Source: Trichoplax sp. H2
Taxonomy: Eukaryota; Placozoa; Uniplacotomia; Trichoplacea
NCBI GenBank assembly: GCA_003344405.1
Contig: NOWV01000328.1
Coordinates: 1-47,488 of the forward strand
Direction of reading: 5' to 3'
DNA: 47,488 bases
In this document: one piece after another, positions 22,018-33,816 of the stretch
Layout: every line of letters begins with the position of its first letter
How positions within the stretch are numbered: the first letter of the stretch is position 1
Notes under the pieces: generated by a model
What the model saw: only the letters and a program-made list of their open reading frames with translations
What the model was told of the DNA's origin: nothing
Database searches by the model: none
Translations under genes and position numbers: made by a program

Positions 22018-24585
22018 CTAAGTACTAAAACATTGCGATCAATCCAATGGCATTTTAACGTAATATTAAAATTAATATTATTAAAAATCAAAATTTGAAA
22101 TAAAATTATTACAAGACTACTGCAAGGTTTACCTGCCCGACTGCTAAAAGCGACAGGGCAAAATATTGATATTGTTGGGTTGTTATATGGCGACGGAGCG
22201 GCATATCTCTTCTGAATTAAAATAATGAATCCAAACTGTATATTTCCAAGAAACTAGCTAATTAATATTGTAATTACATACATGAAACAGCTGTATATGT
22301 ACGTTCTAGACTGTACTTGATAAAACATAGTTTGTCTCAGAATTGCAGAGCACTTAATTTTGCTATGCTCAGCATAGTATTTCAGAGATTATAAATCTCG
22401 TCTTATGAAGATACTGTACTTAAGTAAAGATGACCTTAGACAGTATGTTGCTTAGTTCCTTATTATTAATATTTAATGACAGTGATAAATATTCGTATAG
22501 TCTATAAATTTATACATTTTTTTACGTCAATCTGCCATACGGTAGCTAGCGAATAATGCTATTATTACTTATATATGATAGCTGTTACAATATTAAACCA
22601 TAGATGATCCACTGAAATATTTAATAATGGGATCACCGAGTAAGAAAGAATGAAATATTGCTTTCTATTTGTAGTTGCTTACCGCGGAAAGTGTAGGGCC
22701 TAGAAACTTTTGAAGTCATAGTTATTTATTGCAAAATCTATCTAGTAGTTGTATTCAAGCATAGTAGAATTTTGCATGGTAAGGTATATCTTTATGTGAA
22801 GATCAAATAAATTCAAAATTATCTTCAGACTTTAAATATAGATGAGTTTCATTGCATACGAGTATACTCATAATTAGGCAGTTATCAGCACAAAAACGAG
22901 CAAATTATCTACGAATATCATTTATGTCATCTACTAAAAATATTGCAAAATTTGAGGTAATAAAGAATTACGTATGTACAGCGTAATTTGAAATCTGCAA
23001 AGTTCCATTCAAGATATTTTCACCCAGTTACAACAATACAATACAAAAAACTAGAATTAATATAAAATAGTAGGGGATAGGCTGTGATTTTATATGCATA
23101 AGTTATAAGGTCCAAAATTACAGCAGTCATTTTATACCAATTTAGTTTTATAGCTGTAACAAGAATCAAATTTAACGTAAGACAAATACAGGCTTAAATA
23201 TATTAAGAGCTCGCAATAACCCTTACTTGCAACAAAGGTTAAGAATGGGCTTTCGAATCTACACTGCTGTAAATTGGAATGGCAATCAGTTAATATTCTT
23301 ATGTAGATGCAATCAAGATTTTGGACAACGAGGCCTCCAATCGCTCTAGTAAATCACAATCTACTATATTTTCGATGTTGCCGAAGCTTATAAAGGTTTA
23401 CATAAATTAACTGGTTTAACTATTCGAATCGCCTCATAGTTTAAAAATTAATCAAATAAATGATCTAACTAGTCGCCATTTGAACAAGTTTAACAGATTC
23501 AAATGCTATCACATTTACTGTGCTGTATCTACATTAAATTGATTAATTTCTAACAGAAGTTTTTAACCAATATACCAATATATTGAGCTATCCTATATAG
23601 ATATTTCATCAAAGCTTGAAAACTAAACTTTCAATTTTATTACCAATTGAAGTAAGAGATAACAGATACTTTTGGTTATGGCAATTAGCATTTACTATTT
23701 CAGTTTCTTTAATTCTAAATTAAGTGCTGCTAACGTATTAACTATACTGTACCACAAAAGTAGTTAAGAAGACCGTGAACATTACATGCATCTAATCATA
23801 GATCAAGTGTAAAATAGAAATAATGTTTACATCACGATAATTGACTCTAGATAGACTATTTAATACTTTAATGTAGTTTTCACGCCAAAACTCAAACGTA
23901 GATGTTAAAATGGTTCTGCGATTTCCATCCAGTACAAGCGTAAGTATAGTATCATAACTAGCTAGCGCTAACAGTTACACTCTAATAGAAAAATCACTAG
24001 AGTATACGAGTATGAGAAAGTATGCATTTCGATTTTTATCAAAAGAAACTTGTATTTATACTTTAGTTGCATATTAGCACTAAAACAGATGCAGAATTAA
24101 GCTTTGAAAAATTCTGTAATATAAAGATGGAACTAAGTTATCATTTGACCTTCCACTAAATTGCAAACTATTGCCGAAGTCCGATATGCAAAGAGACTAA
24201 GATCAATATTACCCGATTATAAGCAAATTCATTGAATTGTACCTTAGGTATTACGTAGGTTAATGCCGTGAGCAATATTCGCCGTGGACTTTCTTCCTAT
24301 AAATAGAAAAAGAAACTATGGAGAACTAATAAGAAATCATCAGATTTATAGATCTAAAAGTACTGTTTACCCTTCAATATTTAGTTTACGTAAATAACAA
24401 TACCTACTCTCTGAACCTTACTTCCTCACAAGGTCTGTTATCGTTATTTCTAATCTTTTTGGTTGCTGGTGATTACATTTCAATCTAAACTTTATAGCCC
24501 ACTAATAAGCTGCTTTATACCAAGGTTTATTATATGCTATGATCTAACAAAAAACGATAGCTCTAGCATTTGCAAAAATTTTCAA
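22018..24585. other. Non-coding stretch
   Basis: No frame above background, no LTR end recognised. A plus-strand 74-codon frame (24463-24687, TTG-initiated) runs through the hairpin described next and is not called a gene. Confidence 0.4.
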
Positions 24586-24655
24586 GCCGGTGCAACAGGC
24601 CAAAGTATATCCCTAGCCTGGAATATCCCCGGGTTTAATCTATGTTACACCGGCA
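24586..24655. ncRNA. GC-rich stem-loop element followed by a T run
   Basis: A 70-base patch, conspicuously GC-rich for this window, is closed by GCCGGTGCAAC (24586-24596) pairing with GTTACACCGGC (24644-24654) over 11 positions with one C-A mismatch. Inside, AGGC pairs with GCCT. A T-rich run (TTATTTTTT, 24658-24666) follows, as in Pol III genes. Its size suggests a tRNA, but no box A, box B or T-arm can be placed on either strand. It may be a small structured RNA, a cruciform or a decayed repeat. Confidence 0.3.
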
Positions 24656-25907
24656 CTTATTTTTTGCATCTAGATTTTGTTCAATAAATGTTTGCAAAAT
24701 ATGAATGAGGCATATTGTAAATATTTCAGCATAGCATTAGGCAGCTGTATTTACCCTTTTTATATCTAGTATGCATTCTCAAAATCAGTTTGCTAAGAGC
24801 TAGTATGGCTTTAAATAAATCTTCTCAATTATCTCTCCCCAGACTGTCTTACTTAAATTCGAACAATTTCGTTATACTAAAATTTCGTCTGTAAAATTTT
24901 AAAAGGATTAGAATTTATCGGCTAATGGTAAATCTTGTAAGCAGTATCGTAACCATCTAGGAATTTGATATTTTTACAATTACTGGAAAACTTAACACCT
25001 ACTAAGAGCAATTTTATATTTAGAAGAGAACCTCATCAAATTCTAATTGCATCATATTGTAACGCTGATTCGAATTTATGTTACAGGAATAGGTACACAA
25101 CTATCAATGAAAAGTGCCATAATGTAGATCCAGTCCTTGATAAGACTGTGCTGAAGGCTAAACTTTGCCTGCATTGCGCATATTATTGCGAAGATCTTTT
25201 GTATAAAATCAGTTAATGTTTACTTATAGCCGCTATTATAAATCGTTTTGTTTGTTGCTCAGCTTATTAAGCGATAAAATTCAATTCATTATGTCTTTCG
25301 TTTATTTTTCAGACTTAACTCCTGCATACTGAAAATTAATTCCCTCCGAATAATTACTTGTGCATAGATATATAAAAATATAAACTAGGAAAGTCTCTTT
25401 GTAGAACTTTCAGTTTTCTAATTTATCGACAAATAAGGTTTATTGTACGCTGAGTTTAAAGTAATCCAATGTGAACACTTTATTATTATTAAAAGTTGAC
25501 AGTCATGCCTTAGAGACAGGTTAAAGTCTCACTGACAAAGTTCAAAGCAGTATTTGATTAAAAAATGCCCTTATTTGGTTTAATATATGCTTTCACATGT
25601 AAGGCACTTTTTATTTTGAAGTTGGGCATACCTTCGACAAAACTGCTTCTTACAAAAATAAAATTTAAATGATTAACTTCAGAATTACGAATCTTTCTTC
25701 AGAGCTGTTTAGTCGCTAGCTATAGCAATGAGAACTAGAGTATTTACTTTACACATTTAGTGAGCCTTGCAAAGAGGATATTTACGTTATCTCAAAATGA
25801 AATTAACATTCAGATGGCTTTTAACAAATAAGTGCCCATATAAAATACTGCCAATTAAACTTTCTTACGAAGAGTTACTGATTATTAACCCTTTAAATAC
25901 GTGTATG
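24656..25907. other. Intergenic, one Cys-containing frame
   Basis: A TTG-opened plus-strand frame (24965-25216, 83 codons) contains six cysteines, four of them in the last 25 codons. I do not recognise it and there is no ATG start; it might be an exon but could be chance. Confidence 0.3.
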
Positions 25908-26452
25908 TGTGATAAAATCCATTCACGAAAATTTGAACTTTATTAGATCTATTACAAAGACTGGCTACACACAGCTCTATTCTAGCCGAATAAAACTATT
26001 CAAGGACTTCTAGAAAGAACGAACTGAATAGTCTAAAGTTGCCAGCTTATATTCATTTCGTAGCAGTCACAGCCACAATCAGCATAGCAATATTCTACCT
26101 TAATTTACATACAGTCAAATTATTATTAGTGACAACATTTTACAGCCAACCATCATTAATCCGATATGTAAACAACTACGGTAATTCCATCGATATTATT
26201 CTTAGCAGTCAAAGTACGCTAAACTAAGCATATCTTAATATATGAATTACAGTTCTATTTTTACTTCTAGCCTTAATAGTAAATCAACACCTTACTATAT
26301 ATAGCCATGTGCACTATAGCGTCGAATCTACCATAACAATCTATAGTAGCGAGCTACTAAATACGTCTTAAGATAAATATAAAAAGTTATACTTCCGTAC
26401 ATCTTACTAACATCGCTAAAAGTCTACAATAACAATACTAAGTTTCTTTACA
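25908..26452 (-). mobile_element. Solo LTR family C, diverged copy (545 bp)
   Basis: On the plus strand it opens TGTGATAAAATCC and closes AGTTTCTTTACA. Flanks GTATG (25903-25907) and GTATC (26453-26457) are a 5-bp duplication with one mismatch. It aligns along its whole length with 33260-33811 but is much diverged (roughly 70% by eye), so it is the oldest C copy here. Confidence 0.75.
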
Positions 26453-26457
26453 GTATC

Positions 26458-28344
26458 ATACCTTTACTGTTAGATTGTGCAAGTATTAATGCGTCATGAA
26501 TTCTTGTGGAATTTCTTAATGTTAGGACTTCTTCTATATTTGGTTAAATTTCTGAACTGCTAATACGTTTATTAAAACTTTGTTGTGTTTTCCACTAATA
26601 TATTTACTTATTGCAATCAAGTAATTCTAAGTAATCATAAAAGTTAGATCACCTGTACTAATCAGCTTGCTAGTTAAAAACATTTCAAGTAAGGAAATTA
26701 AGCGTCAGGTTTTAGAGATTCGAGAAAGTAGACATCTATAAGTAATGGAATAGTTTTAGTCATAAAACCTCCATTAGAGATCGCTTTGGTATCCAAAATT
26801 ATCTTATAATGATAAAGCTTATTCTCTAATCACATAGTACTTCAGGTATTAAATCCTATTTCTATGTGACAAAATTAATATCTCAGTGATTTTGAATAAA
26901 AGATTCATCAACGAATTACAAATTATCATCAAAAAAAAATAACAGTGGCTGCTATAGTCTAATGCGCTATACATTTGTAATTGTTACCGGAACACAATTA
27001 TAGAAAATATTTAATTTTCTAACAAAAGTCTCGAGTTTTAAAAGATGCATTAATATTTAATTGATTTCCTGAACAAAGGACAGAAATTCAAGTTAAAGAT
27101 TAATAGATTCTTGCGTACACTACAAATGGACTAATCAAAATGTAACAAACAAAACCTGATCTACATACTCTAGGCTACGTTTAGATCATGCAAATCGAAT
27201 GTTATAAATTGAAGATTTTTTTTATTGATTATCCATCAATTTGAAATACTACGTAATAATATTACAAGCTTTGGTCCAATTATAGAATTTTCGTACGACT
27301 ACACCAAATCTTAGAACCCAAGGATTATGAACAAGCTCTAACTGCAACATCTACGAAAATAGTGCTGCTGCTTTAAATAATATCAAGTAATTCTTTTGCA
27401 ACAACTAAATCTTTTAAATTTATGGGAATTAGTCAGCAAACGAAATTCTATGATTTATATTACCTCTCATAAAGCTAAAATCAACATGATAAAATAATCA
27501 AAAACGCTACTGACATATTAACTAACGTGCATATCCATATCCACCAATTATTGTCAACAATCCCTACATTTGATAATACATACCGCGTTTTAGTTGAGAT
27601 ATATTTTACTTCTGTGAAATGTATGGAAATCATTAACTAATTTAATAGATTTATAGCACCAAAATATTAGTTTTCATGATTTATCTGCTTTACTTTTTAA
27701 TTAATTTTTCAGCAACTTTTACCGAAGTTCTTATAAGTATTCGATGCAAAAGCATATTTTTTATCATTAGAATAAAACTACAATTAATGCTCTCATAAAA
27801 TCACACATTTAAAATTTCAATGTAACAGTAGAGGAAAACTTTCATCCCATGTGAATTTATTAATGACAAAATAATAATGCATCAAATTATTAATAAGGGC
27901 TCTTTGAAGACTTTGTTATTATACATTGCGGGAATTAATGTCCTTTAGTTTGCAACGGTTCATAAACTTTATTTCCTTAAAGGTAAGTGAGGTTTATGGA
28001 TAGACTAGTAACGTATCCTTTAAAATTAGAAGCAATAGCATTCGATTTATAAAAATGGATTAGCGTTACGATAACATTTAAATACTCTCAGATACATACT
28101 ATAATGTCATATTTAAAGTTTACTGGATTGATATTAATTCCATCCTGTATCCGCAATTATTATTCTTTACCTCAAAAATTTTCTAGTTATTAGCAGTGCT
28201 GTGCTTGCCAACATCCATGCAGTTGGAATCTGTTGTCAGTACTGTACCCATTAAATTAATTGCCATTCTTCAACAATCCATCTAAATATTTTATATATTG
28301 TTGTATTATTAGACAGGTGTTATTTACTCTATGATAATCAATTC
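26458..28344. other. Non-coding stretch
   Basis: Stop-rich, no recognised gene, repeat or LTR. Confidence 0.45.
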
Positions 28345-28554
28345 TTAAAGAAGATCTATACAGATCAAATTAATTAGAACACTCTTTATACAAATCATAT
28401 GCTTATTAGTTGTCATCAAAAATTTTGGTACAGTTCTTTTAAATCTAAAGCAAATATTATGTTTTATCCTCTTCCATAATTTCCTATATGTCAACGTGCG
28501 AATAGGATTGGATAGGGACTTTCCAAGCATTAAATGAAAAATAAGAACTGTCAA
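28345..28554 (-). pseudogene. Possible GPCR C-terminal relic (TM7/helix 8)
   Basis: A 69-codon minus-strand frame without an ATG start contains KSLSNPIRTLTYRKLWKRIKHN. This resembles the end of TM7 (NP at 7.49-7.50, with Tyr7.53 replaced by Thr) followed by a basic helix 8 with a Lys-Leu-Trp-Lys-Arg core. The expected TM1-TM6 could not be read upstream on this strand, where stops are frequent. The match is short, so chance is a real alternative. Confidence 0.3.
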
Positions 28555-30033
28555 AAATAATTAATGCATACATTAACGATGTCATTTATTCCCAGGTCTC
28601 ATTCTTACAAAATTTTATGAATCTTTAACTAAGGTTATAAGGTCAGTAAATTTAATGTGTGAGCTTCAGCCCTGAGATTCGATTTACACACTTGTATTGA
28701 TCAATTTCTTAATTTTATGTTATAAACATTTACAGTATTTCCTCTTAGTTCTGCAAGTATGCTACTAAGATATTCAATTGCTTAATGAATTGCTATTTCA
28801 ATAGTATTAAAATTTTCGAATTATCCGATTTTATTGCCCTATAAGTATAAATTTTTGTAATTCTGCTAAATACCAAACTATAACATAATGTTCATATACA
28901 AATTTTATTGTTAAAGAACTTAAAACGCATTAAGCAATCACCATTTTGACTTTAAAAAAGCAACTATTTTCATCTGGTTAAAATTCGGTAAAGAGATCCT
29001 ATCAAAGTGGTCAGCGTTTATTCCAATTTCTAAATTCTGTCAATCCTCAACTCTTTATCTAGCAAGAAATCATTGAATATTTAGCAAGAACCAAAAAATT
29101 AAATTAATAGTACCTAACCAATTACCTTTACGATGCTAATTGGTGATATCGGTTGAACTGTCATATACTTTACCCATTTATCACGACCTTCGCTCAAAAA
29201 AATCAACAAAGATGTGATTGCATAGTAAAATATAATAGATGTCAACGTTATTATTAATCAATTATCAACCGAAATACTTATCGGTGATGAATAATCCTGC
29301 ATCATATATAAATTTCTTAATGTCCTTTAATTAAGGGCAGTAGTCTTTTATTCCTAAATAATGAAGTATTCCATAGGATTAGGGTACACTTATTTTAATA
29401 TTAAGGCAGTACATTTTAGAAATTCATAAATTTTGCAGATTTATAACACCGCGTGTAGCACAAATAGTTTAAGAACATTAAGAATAGGTGTAACCTTCAG
29501 TATCAAAACCTAGCATAGTTGGTTTATCAAATTCTTATGGATCTTATAATTTTAGAACAATCTATTATTCATAATTCCAATTCTATATCAGCATTTAAAT
29601 AAATGAAATTACTTCTTAGGAGTATAATAAACGATCAAATTAGGTATGATTACGTCAGAAATAAGCATATCTAACCAATTGATTGACTTATAAATAATTG
29701 TTGTTATTCTTGATTTTTAATTCAAGAAGTTTATCGCTGGATATATTATTGGTTATCTTAATGCCCTGCATCAGCTTGTGTTACATGTACAAATTAAAGT
29801 CGTCTACCAATTGAATATCATTCTAGAGACAAAAGAGAAAGAAAGGAAATTACTGATCTATGATGTGGGTAAACAGAATAAGACAATTAAAACTAAACTA
29901 TTACCTTTCTACAAAATCAAATGTGAATATGCTCACAATAACCTTATTTATCTGTATTTTAAAGATGAATATATCCAAAACTAAAAAGAATACCTATTGT
30001 CTTAAAGGTTTACACGATCTGGTTTACAATTAA
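28555..30033. other. Non-coding stretch upstream of receptor 2
   Basis: A GTG-opened 68-codon frame (29778-29984) is Lys/Ile/Tyr-rich and unassigned. Nothing else seen. Confidence 0.4.
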
Positions 30034-30210
30034 ACAGTAGATATGATATTAGTGCATATTTAATATAGAGAAATATTCAATATCAATTATACAGTAGATA
30101 TGATATTAGTGCATATTTAATTGAGAGTTATATTCAATATCACTTATACAGTAGATATGATATTACATATTTAATAGAGAGTTATATTCAATATCAATTA
30201 TATAGATATT
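30034..30210. repeat. 57-bp minisatellite, about three units
   Basis: Units at 30034-30090 (57 bp), 30091-30147 (57 bp) and 30148-30201 (54 bp, small internal deletion), then a partial unit. Each starts ACAGTAGATATGATATTA and contains ATTCAATATCA. It ends about 205 bases before the start codon of receptor 2, so copy-number change would alter the promoter-proximal region. Confidence 0.9.
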
Positions 30211-30415
30211 AAGTGGTCTTTTTATACTATTGATGATGATAGGCTAATCATAACCAATATTCTATTCCCGCTGATACCATACAATTGATCTTACATATAA
30301 ATTACTAGCTTATATGGAAACTTTCACATAAATTCTAATCCATTGACTTGATTAATTGAACAGGGTAACTGGTTCCGATGTAAGTGCACTCTCGATGTAG
30401 CATATCAAAACGACG

Positions 30416-31408
30416 ATGACAGCTATATTCAATAACAGTCGATCTCATGAGACATTAAACTACATTAAAATTGAAACCATCGTTTTATCATGTATATGGA
30501 TGCCAATCTTTATTATTGGATTTTTAGGAAATATATTAGTCTGCGTGACGGTTTATAAAACTAAAAAGATGCACATATTCGTGTATTACTTACTAACAAG
30601 TATGGCTATTTCCGACGCTATGAGCTGTATCTTTTGTGCGTTATACTTAGTTTTTCAGTTTTGTTATATTTATCTCGATCTTTTGGTATCGACCAAAAGC
30701 CTGCTGTGTCAAATAGATAAATTAATGATTTATACCTCATACTATACATCTACTCATACACTCACTGTAATTAGTCTAGAGCGTTACTACGCTATCGTTA
30801 GAAATCGGGTTGTATTAAAGAAAAATCGACTTGGCTTTGCAATAATAGGATTAACTTGGATTTTAGGATTTGCTATAACTATTCCTATGGTCTATGTTGT
30901 TGGTGTTACCCCTCAATCGCCTTACTTGTGTGATTATGTCTATATTGCTACCACAAACTCGAAGATATATATTACAGCATTAACAATGATCGAAGTTGTT
31001 ATTCCATTTACAATTATTACGTATTTTTATTCTACCATCATACGTTACGTGAAATCAAGGCTAAATTCAATTTCTTCCTTTGCTAGTATTGATAAATCAA
31101 GCGATAGAAATAAGCGAGATGCCATACGTATGCTTACAATAGTAACTGTTATATTTATTGTATTCTCATTCTTTCTACATTGCACCAAAATGGTCATGGC
31201 ATTTTCTGGAACTGTTATGATTTCGACATATGAAAGTGGTCTTCCTAATTTTTATATTTATGGCGATGGCTTAGCGGTACTATTAAATGTTATCAATCCT
31301 TTTATATACTCTGTCTGTAACAAAAGCTTTCGCCAGTCAATGCTTCAAACCATTAAAAGGAAACGAAGAAAAATCATGCAATTTCCAGTAAAAAATCCCA
31401 AATTTTAA
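30416..31408 (+). CDS. Rhodopsin-type (class A) GPCR, receptor 2
   Basis: Intact single-exon receptor of 330 residues; a seven-helix plasma-membrane protein, ligand unknown. Landmarks: glycosylation site N6, GN39 (1.50), Asp67 (2.50), Cys98 (3.25), ERY at 122-124, Trp148 in TM4, ECL2 Cys172 in SPYLCD, Pro197 (5.50), NPFIY at 294-298 and a basic C-tail. Residue 3.32 is Ile105 and 7.43 is Val288, excluding aminergic receptors and opsins. Oddity: in TM6, Phe253 stands where the near-universal Pro6.50 belongs, and Ser251 where Trp6.48 belongs. TM7 carries Asp284 (7.39) in a YGDGL motif. Closest relative in the window is the receptor at 44122, sharing YYTSTHTLT in TM3, RYYAIV and the TM6/TM7 oddities. 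The ATG follows a stop-rich leader. Confidence 0.94.
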   Translation: MTAIFNNSRSHETLNYIKIETIVLSCIWMPIFIIGFLGNILVCVTVYKTKKMHIFVYYLLTSMAISDAMSCIFCALYLVFQFCYIYLDLLVSTKSLLCQIDKLMIYTSYYTSTHTLTVISLERYYAIVRNRVVLKKNRLGFAIIGLTWILGFAITIPMVYVVGVTPQSPYLCDYVYIATTNSKIYITALTMIEVVIPFTIITYFYSTIIRYVKSRLNSISSFASIDKSSDRNKRDAIRMLTIVTVIFIVFSFFLHCTKMVMAFSGTVMISTYESGLPNFYIYGDGLAVLLNVINPFIYSVCNKSFRQSMLQTIKRKRRKIMQFPVKNPKF

Positions 31409-33254
31409 ATTATAATTTACTGAAATTTCCCGTCATTTCATTCCGCTGATATCATTAAAAATCTAGTTGTAATAACATTTTTGGTTGTAATAACAGTAAC
31501 AGTTTCATGAAATATTTTAAGAAATGAAAAATATACTTTTTTAATCTACATATTTGAAACCATCTATGTAGCATTGATTGATAATCTCTACTTCGGAGGA
31601 TATTAGAATATGTCAGTTTAATGGCAATCTAGCATCGTTTATTATTATTGACTACAAGCAGATGTAAGCCTTTTTTGATTGTCCAAATTTTTTTTATATG
31701 CTGCCTAGTTAGATTCAAAAAGCTTCCATAAATTCAGAACATCAACTAAGAGTGATTACAGAATTCAAATAATTTATAGTAGTAATTTCCAAACCTCATA
31801 GATGTGACTATTATTGCCTATTTGGATTTAAAAAATTAAATGCTAAACCTGTGAAAAATAAGTTTGGTTTATTCAAAGTAATTCTTTCTGCTGATAGCTA
31901 TTAATATTCAAAATTGATCCTGAATATGGCTATCTTACTATTTTGATTGCAGCCTACACGATTCGGATTAAGCGTTCGTTTGTAGTGAATCAAGCTTTAT
32001 TAACAAACGAAGTACCAAACAACTATTTTATTTTAAAAAATTATATTGCTTATCTTCTTTTAGAATTACAGTTGAATTATCTACTATGAATGTATGATAA
32101 TGATATTTATTCGAAAAAGATAATTCGATTCAATATACATTTACTTATAATAATAAGAATAAAGCGAAACTGAAACTTAAACTCACGCAACCCCAGATAA
32201 TATCTTCGTAGGTTCGTAATTTATTCTTGTTATACTAAATATAAAAGCACTTGCAAGGTGCTAGAAAGTTCCAAAAGTTTTTAATAACAGCGATACCTTT
32301 ATTATTTTTGTGTGATTAAGTATGTATATTAAATATCATTAACGGCCATTACCCCTTACTCGAAAACTTATGATGAAATTAAATTTTTGTCCAAATAGTA
32401 AGAGCGCATGACATCTTAAATATAAAACGATTCGATCTTAAATTAGAAAAGATAGATTAAGTCGTAGGCAATCATTCCTAGCAACGTACAAACGTTTTCA
32501 AACAGTATTTTAATATGAATCCTAACAAAATTATAGGTCTACATTTACAAAATGACACGCTTAATGAAATTTCATCTGAAGTAAAGCTAACAGCGTAAGA
32601 TATTACTATCAAAATTGTACTGACAGTTAGACATTAAAGGGATTCGGAATAAGTTTAATAGCGGCAGTGTATTGGATATAAAGTCGCTGAGGTTCACGTT
32701 GTCAAAATTGTATGAATATTTTATGAAGCTTAAAATAAAAGGGATTATTGAAAAAAAGTTCAGAATAGCTTCTATCAGCTGTTAGAAACAATGATATTCT
32801 ATCTGTAAAATAAAAGTGGATACTTTTAAAATAATGTTATATATCCTAGCTACTTTAAATCAATTTGTCAATGTGAATGAAATGGCAGTTAAAGGCTAGA
32901 TTATTCGAAAACGTTAATTATTGCGGAATAATGTCATAATATTCAATTTTATGACGTCAAACTTTATAACCTTCCCACAATATAATCTTATTGAACGCTA
33001 TCGAAACAAAGGCTACTTCCGTAATTTCCAGTATTTCTACTATCTCAAATAATTCTATAATTAATTAAAAAAGTAGGCAGTTTAAATATAGAATTATATT
33101 ATTTAATTAACGGAGTCGTGGTATTGTCTAAGGCTATAACTAAGCATCCTTATGTTAATGTTGTTTGACGATTTCAAAACTTCCATAAAAATTGTAGACT
33201 ATCTGCAGTGAAAACAAAATGATTTACATTTAGCTTTATTTTAATAATTTACGA
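31409..33254. other. Non-coding stretch after receptor 2
   Basis: No AATAAA close to the stop; an ATTAAA variant occurs near 31454. No frame or repeat recognised up to the LTR at 33260. Confidence 0.4.
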
Positions 33255-33259
33255 CATGG

Positions 33260-33811
33260 TGTGATATATACCAATCACGAAATTTCAAATTTTAGAAAAA
33301 TAAGGGCTTTATTCAATCTTATACAAAGATCAACTACACACAGCTCTACTTTAGCCGAATACTACTTCTAAAGACTTCTACAACGAACTAACAGTACAAT
33401 CTAAAGTTGTATGCTTTTATACTTTTCGTAGCATTCTCAGCTACAATCCGCATAGCAACCTTTTACCTTATTTTACACATAGTTAAATTATTCTTAGTAA
33501 GACTATTCTACTGCGGACCATCATTAATCTGATATGGATACGAATACAGTACTTACGTAGACATTATTCACACCAGCCAAAGTACAATGAATTAACCATT
33601 TCCTAATATATTATTTACAGTTCTATTTCTACCTATAGCCTTATTAGTAACTCAACAGCTTACTGTATATAGTCATCTTTACTCTAGCATAGAGTCTCTA
33701 CCACTACAGTCTATAGTTTTAGCTACCAAATATCACTTAGGATAAATATCTACCGTACATTATACTACGCATGGCTAACAGTCTACAATCACAATACTAA
33801 GTTACATTACA
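33260..33811 (-). mobile_element. Solo LTR family C (552 bp)
   Basis: Reference copy of family C: perfect 5-bp target duplication CATGG (33255-33259, 33812-33816). On its sense strand it starts TGTAATGTAACTTAG and ends TTGGTATATATCACA. TATA-like and AATAAA signals lie about 85 bp apart. No coding capacity. The antisense strand shows a 62-codon frame in U3, broken by a TGA in this copy. Confidence 0.88.
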
Positions 33812-33816
33812 CATGG

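Noticed and set aside
26039-26227. 62-codon frame repeated at 42620-42808, about 60% identical at protein level
   Set aside because: Both lie antisense in the U3 of family C LTRs, start with TTG rather than ATG, and two other C copies (window start and 33260-33811) carry stops in the same frame. Synonymous changes are not in clear excess, so it is a by-product of LTR similarity.
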